From Apostichopus japonicus (taxonomy: Eukaryota > Echinodermata > Holothuroidea > Aspidochirotida > Stichopodidae), in the NCBI RefSeq assembly GCF_037975245.1, contig NC_092562.1, positions 31,064,554-31,128,553 of the forward strand: a DNA stretch of 64,000 nucleotides. Direction: 5' to 3'. The notes below the pieces were generated by a model. That model made no database searches. It was given only the letters and a program-made list of their open reading frames with translations, and was not told the origin of the DNA. Below, piece by piece: positions 60,033 through 64,000 of the stretch (position 1 is the stretch's first letter; each line of letters starts with the position of its first letter). Made by a program: the position numbers and the translations under genes.

Positions 60033-60824
60033 TTTTTTCGGGGTACTATTGAAAATGCCATCAGAAATGCTAAAAGCAAACCCCGTACCGAAACATTGAC
60101 GTATAAAACTCGTCAAACCAGTTCCAAAAGGGTACCATCGGTTACTGAATTCCACCCTGGTCTCCCACCACTGGCTAATATCATTCAGAAGAATTTTCAC
60201 CTACTTCAAGGCACCGAACGCCTGAAATCAGTATTCCCAGAATTACCTGTCACCGCTTTTAAAAGAACCAGCAAACTACGGGACATCTTAGCTCGGGCAA
60301 CCTTTCGGGATGACACCCATTTAGGGGAAAGCAAAACAGAAACTACAGGATCATCGCCCTGTACACAAAATTGCAAAACGTGCTTACTTGTCGATTCGAC
60401 CGGGGCCTTTCAGAGCAACCAAACCAAACGCACGTTCCAAATTCGGCACAAAATTAACTGCCTATCCAAAAATGTCATTTACCTCATCTACTGCAATATT
60501 TGTAACTTACAATACATTGGAGAGTCAAAAAACACTCTTAGAATGAGAAAGACACAACATAGATCGGCGATCAAAACAAAAAAGATCTACCAACCTGTTG
60601 CAAATCACTTCAATCTCCAAAATCATTCAATTGAGAATTTGCGTGTTATTGCCATTGACCAGAACGATTCTTGGACAGATAAATCTAGGAAAGCGAAAGA
60701 AAATTTCTGGGAACCAAACCTAAAGACCACGGCACCATTCGGTTTAAACATCAGAAACGATTTGCCGTCCCAGATAAACCAAAACAATTCCTTTACAATT
60801 ACGACGGTCCAATCACTTACCTAA
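60033..60824 (+). CDS. 5'-truncated Penelope-like element: linker plus GIY-YIG endonuclease
   Basis: An uninterrupted frame enters from a T-run next to a TA microsatellite (no proper start codon; residues are numbered from the TTG at 60096) and ends at TAA. Residues ~13-70 (FHPGLPPLANIIQKNFHLLQ...LRDILARA) are the conserved linker after the reverse transcriptase in Penelope-like elements. A C-x3-C-x2-C cluster follows (C89, C93, C96, with C122). The GIY-YIG nuclease then has VIYLIYC (127-133), QYIGES (139-144), arginines 149/151, H155, H171 and a candidate catalytic E202 in AKENFW. The reverse transcriptase is absent, as expected for a 5'-truncated insertion. The reading frame is intact, suggesting recent insertion. 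A TA microsatellite also follows at 60896. Confidence 0.88.
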   Translation, partial: FFRGTIENAIRNAKSKPRTETLTYKTRQTSSKRVPSVTEFHPGLPPLANIIQKNFHLLQGTERLKSVFPELPVTAFKRTSKLRDILARATFRDDTHLGESKTETTGSSPCTQNCKTCLLVDSTGAFQSNQTKRTFQIRHKINCLSKNVIYLIYCNICNLQYIGESKNTLRMRKTQHRSAIKTKKIYQPVANHFNLQNHSIENLRVIAIDQNDSWTDKSRKAKENFWEPNLKTTAPFGLNIRNDLPSQINQNNSFTITTVQSLT

Positions 60825-60894
60825 TTCAATTATTCACTCGAGATCCAGCCTCTCTCTAAATGCAGCATAGTTGTTTAACAGTTTTTCCGTTATT

Positions 60895-61225
<331 letters not shown>

Positions 61226-61227
<2 letters not shown>

Positions 61228-61860
61228 TAGAATTAAAACGTGTGCATGGACTTACCCAGGGGAGCAATCACTCCCCAACCTCCCCACCCCTCAACTTTGA
61301 GTACCCCGAAAGTTAAAATTAAATAGTAAAAAGTAGGAAATATCATGAAAGCCCTCTTTTCAGGATGAAGGAAGCTAAGCGACTCTTCTCACTCTTACCC
61401 CTGGAAGATCGTCTACTACACACGGAGGCTTAACATAGGAAGGAAAAAAGTTGTCCTCAAATCCGAAACCGATGACTTTTTTTTATCTCATAATTTTTTA
61501 CTTTGTATCTCAAAATTGTTAAATTAAAAGTAAACAAATATCTTTTCATCCTATCAAGTATATTAAAATATTTAAAATATTAACAAATTGGTTCAAGTCA
61601 AAATGTTGACCTTTATATTGTACCTTTTATGTCACGATTTTGACTTTAACAATCGAAATTTGGAGATAAAAGGTCAAGATTCTGACATTTTTTTTTATAC
61701 CTTTTGAGTAAAACATTTTGAGGAATTTATCCTCATATGAATTCCAATTAATATGTGTTTATATTCGGATTAATACGCGGATATATTTAGACCTATATGA
61801 TTGACTAAAAATATATACACGTATATGTTCAAATTTATACGCGTATATATTCAAATTAGT
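61226..61860. other. Spacer; nothing recognised
   Basis: AT-rich, with no supported feature. Confidence 0.3.
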
Positions 61861-61875
61861 ACGCGGATATATAAT

Positions 61876-62160
61876 ATATATGCGGTGTTTGTCCCACATG
61901 GCTTCCCATACGCGTTTGCCGCCGATCACGTATACTTTGAAGCCTACGTAAAATGTTGCGATCCGTCATCGAACCAGAACACAAGGAAAGTGAACCAGAC
62001 GATATTCGTTTCGACGCATGCGCCCTATGCTGCCCTCGCAGACGCGTCTAGATATGCGACACTAGACAGCTGGCTAACCAGCGAAATGGTGAGAAAAAGA
62101 CAGGAGTACGGTTCTGTATTGAGATTCCTCACTCATGTTATCGCGGTAAAACTGAAATAA
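61876..62160 (+). CDS. Unrecognised coding-like stretch
   Basis: After a TA-rich lead-in the frame stays open with balanced base composition, unlike its surroundings. It includes VPHGFPYAFAADHVYFEAYV, then CCDPSSNQNTRKVNQTIFVS and YAALADASRYATLDSWL. It either ends at a TAA or is spliced at a good donor (AAATG|GTGAGA, 62086). No family was recognised. It could be part of a gene or of a nearby mobile element. Confidence 0.3.
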   Translation: MYAVFVPHGFPYAFAADHVYFEAYVKCCDPSSNQNTRKVNQTIFVSTHAPYAALADASRYATLDSWLTSEMVRKRQEYGSVLRFLTHVIAVKLK

Positions 62161-63360
62161 AAGGATATGATAAACTTGAATAATAATGATGCTAAATACA
62201 ACACTACATATGTTTAAATGAAAGATTATAACGGTGAACTTCGAACTTGCCATAGGCCAAATGATCAGCTCACCACAGTACAATATTTTACACTGAATAA
62301 TGTGATGAGAGTCGAATAACTCTGGGGTTTAAATTAATTCTCTTAACTTGTCTTAAGAAGAATTAATAATAAAGTTTACTAAAGAACAAATACAGTATCA
62401 AATGAGCAAAAACTATTATGATTAATTAGTAACAACAATCCATCTCAACGAATGGCAATAAGGTAAGTATTACGCAACTCTGATAGGAACAAGAATATGT
62501 GAGCATAAACATAGTAGAACAGGGGTTACGGTAATTAAAACCCAAGTGTAACTAAATTAATATTAACTTATTCAAGTCACAAGTAAATATATAAAGTTAT
62601 GGAGTAGCCCATATTGAATAAACAACAAATTATGTGCAAACCTGCAATCAAGGTAAATACTTCTTAATTGGAAAACAATTAGATTAATTATGTCTAATTA
62701 ACAATCGCAATTAACTGACATGTGCCTGCTAGCCAAGGTTGTACAATCATTTACCTAACAAATAAGACAAAGAGAAAAACTTACAGATTATAATTGAGCC
62801 AGGTCGAAAACGTTAGCTAATGAAACTGTGTACGGTATGTAAGGCGGATGCGGTGTTGCCTACTTTAATGCTGAAAATAGAATGATGTCTAAAATGAAAA
62901 ACAACACAGGTCTCTGTGAAAAGAAATAAGTGTGAATATCCCTTTACCATGAAACCTCCTCATGTGTGGTCAAGGAGGAATGTTATCACCAACTCTTCCA
63001 TCCTGACTTGCCCCCTGCTGACCTTTCATAACCAGAGCTGTGCTATAAAGTTACAGTTAGCTCAAACTGATCTGACCACAGAGCAGGCAGCAGAGAGAAA
63101 GATAAGAAGAGTCACAAGTGGCTTGCTTAATGAAGTATAAACAATAACATGCGTAGTACAGTGTAAACTGAATCCTTGTGAAAATGAATAAGTACCGAAA
63201 ACAGGACTACCTGCCCGATAGGCGATAAGAAATAACATTTACGTGAATGGCAGAACACGCCCCAAACCGCGTGCGGCCATCTGAAAAAGTTAACTTTCTG
63301 TTGCTTGCAAGTGACGTTTTGTTCATGTCGGTAAAAAATGCAGACAGTAATGAAACGTGA
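62161..63360. other. Spacer; nothing recognised
   Basis: AT-rich, with no supported exon, RNA or repeat. Confidence 0.3.
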
Positions 63361-63369
63361 TAACCAGGG

Positions 63370-63960
63370 GGGGGGGTGCATTTTGGGGGTCTACGGGCAG
63401 TGGTACCCCACTAATAGAAATTTGTGGAAATGCCCATCCCTTACATATGAAGTGATAACTATCATTTTCCAGTAGGTTTCAACTGGTTACCTCATGAGCT
63501 GACTTAGGTCAATGAGGGGGATGGGCATTTTGGGGGTCAACTGGCAGGGGTACCCCACTAATAAAAAATACTGGAAATGTACAAAGAGTACTGCCAATCA
63601 TTTTCCAGTAGTTTTCAACTGTTTACCTCATGAGCTGACCTAGGTCAATGAGGGGAGGGGCATTTTGACACTGACAGCTACTGACAGGGATACCCCACCA
63701 ATTAAAACTACTGGAAATGCCCCTCCCTTGTATCTGAAGTACTAACCATCATTTTCCAGTAGGTTTCAAGTGGTTACCTCATAAGCTGACCTAGTCCATC
63801 CGTGAGGGGTCAATTATTGATGACTGGCAAAGCTACCCCCACCAATTACTGGCGATTGCCATTTGTTGCTCTTTGGGCCATACCTGACACATTGTACTTA
63901 ATTTGATGAGGTTACCATGAAAGCTGATCTAGTTTAGCTTTTAGGTGACTTTAAAATTGC
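63370..63960 (+). repeat. ~140-150-bp tandem repeat, about four units
   Basis: CATTTTCCAGTAG(G)TTTCAA starts near 63463, 63600 and 63750. The units also share TACCCCACTAATA, GGTTACCTCATGAGCTGAC and GAGGGGxxGGGCATTTTG. The last unit is diverged. Confidence 0.88.
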
Positions 63961-64000
63961 TCTCCCAGCCACACCCATCACATCCGGTTTGCCAGTCGTC

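Overview
This is eukaryotic, intron-rich, AT-rich nuclear DNA, with no operons and no bacterial-type genes. The only gene that can be recognised with confidence runs on the minus strand. It is built from phase-1 exons encoding immunoglobulin-like and EGF-like modules that closely resemble the extracellular part of Tie/TEK receptor tyrosine kinases. Together with the dense invertebrate-style transposon and satellite content, this suggests a marine invertebrate deuterostome. An echinoderm, perhaps a sea cucumber, is my best guess, but the species is an inference and not shown by the sequence.

Layout. From 29.3 kb down to 0.8 kb (minus strand) there are seven exons in the order Ig-A, Ig-B, EGF1, EGF2, EGF3, Ig-A', Ig-B'. 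Every exon starts and ends in phase 1, so all seven join in one frame. Ig-A/Ig-A' and Ig-B/Ig-B' are close duplicates, and the intron beside Ig-B is duplicated too. The locus is therefore either a tandem pair of Tie-like genes or one gene whose ectodomain module set is repeated. No transmembrane segment or kinase exon lies between the two sets. The introns hold a 3-kb terminal-inverted-repeat (TIR) transposon (2.1-5.2 kb) carrying a nested hAT MITE with an exact 8-bp target duplication, a tRNA-derived SINE (10.4-10.7 kb), a decayed Ty1/copia element (15.2-16.6 kb) split by a MITE, two copies of a GGCCTTGTT-ended element, and a ~298-bp satellite that appears to have grown from such termini (18.0-19.7 kb).

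From 32.5 to 53.8 kb the window is one 86-bp satellite array, about 42 units in total, broken by two insertions. A 2.9-kb TIR element occupies 33.1-36.0 kb. A 14.8-kb segment at 38.0-52.8 kb is bounded by 15-bp TIRs and an AT duplication, with subterminal regions full of ATGC palindromes. The 14.8-kb segment contains further nested elements (a tandem ~520-bp repeat, a LINE 3' end, a GATATC-rich MITE, a CAGGGATGTAAGT hAT-like element and a 2.3-kb foldback). It also has a few exon-like pieces: a THAP-like start, an SGNH-hydrolase-like exon and two unrecognised linked exons. It may be a giant DNA transposon with cargo, or a composite of nested insertions.

From 54 to 64 kb there are more foldback or TIR elements (54.1-55.6, 57.0-57.8, 58.6-59.6 kb), a 5'-truncated Penelope-like element with an intact GIY-YIG endonuclease region (60.0-60.8 kb), long TA microsatellites, one unexplained coding-like stretch (61.9-62.2 kb) and a ~140-bp tandem repeat at the end. 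No rRNA genes, functional tRNA genes or CRISPR arrays were seen.
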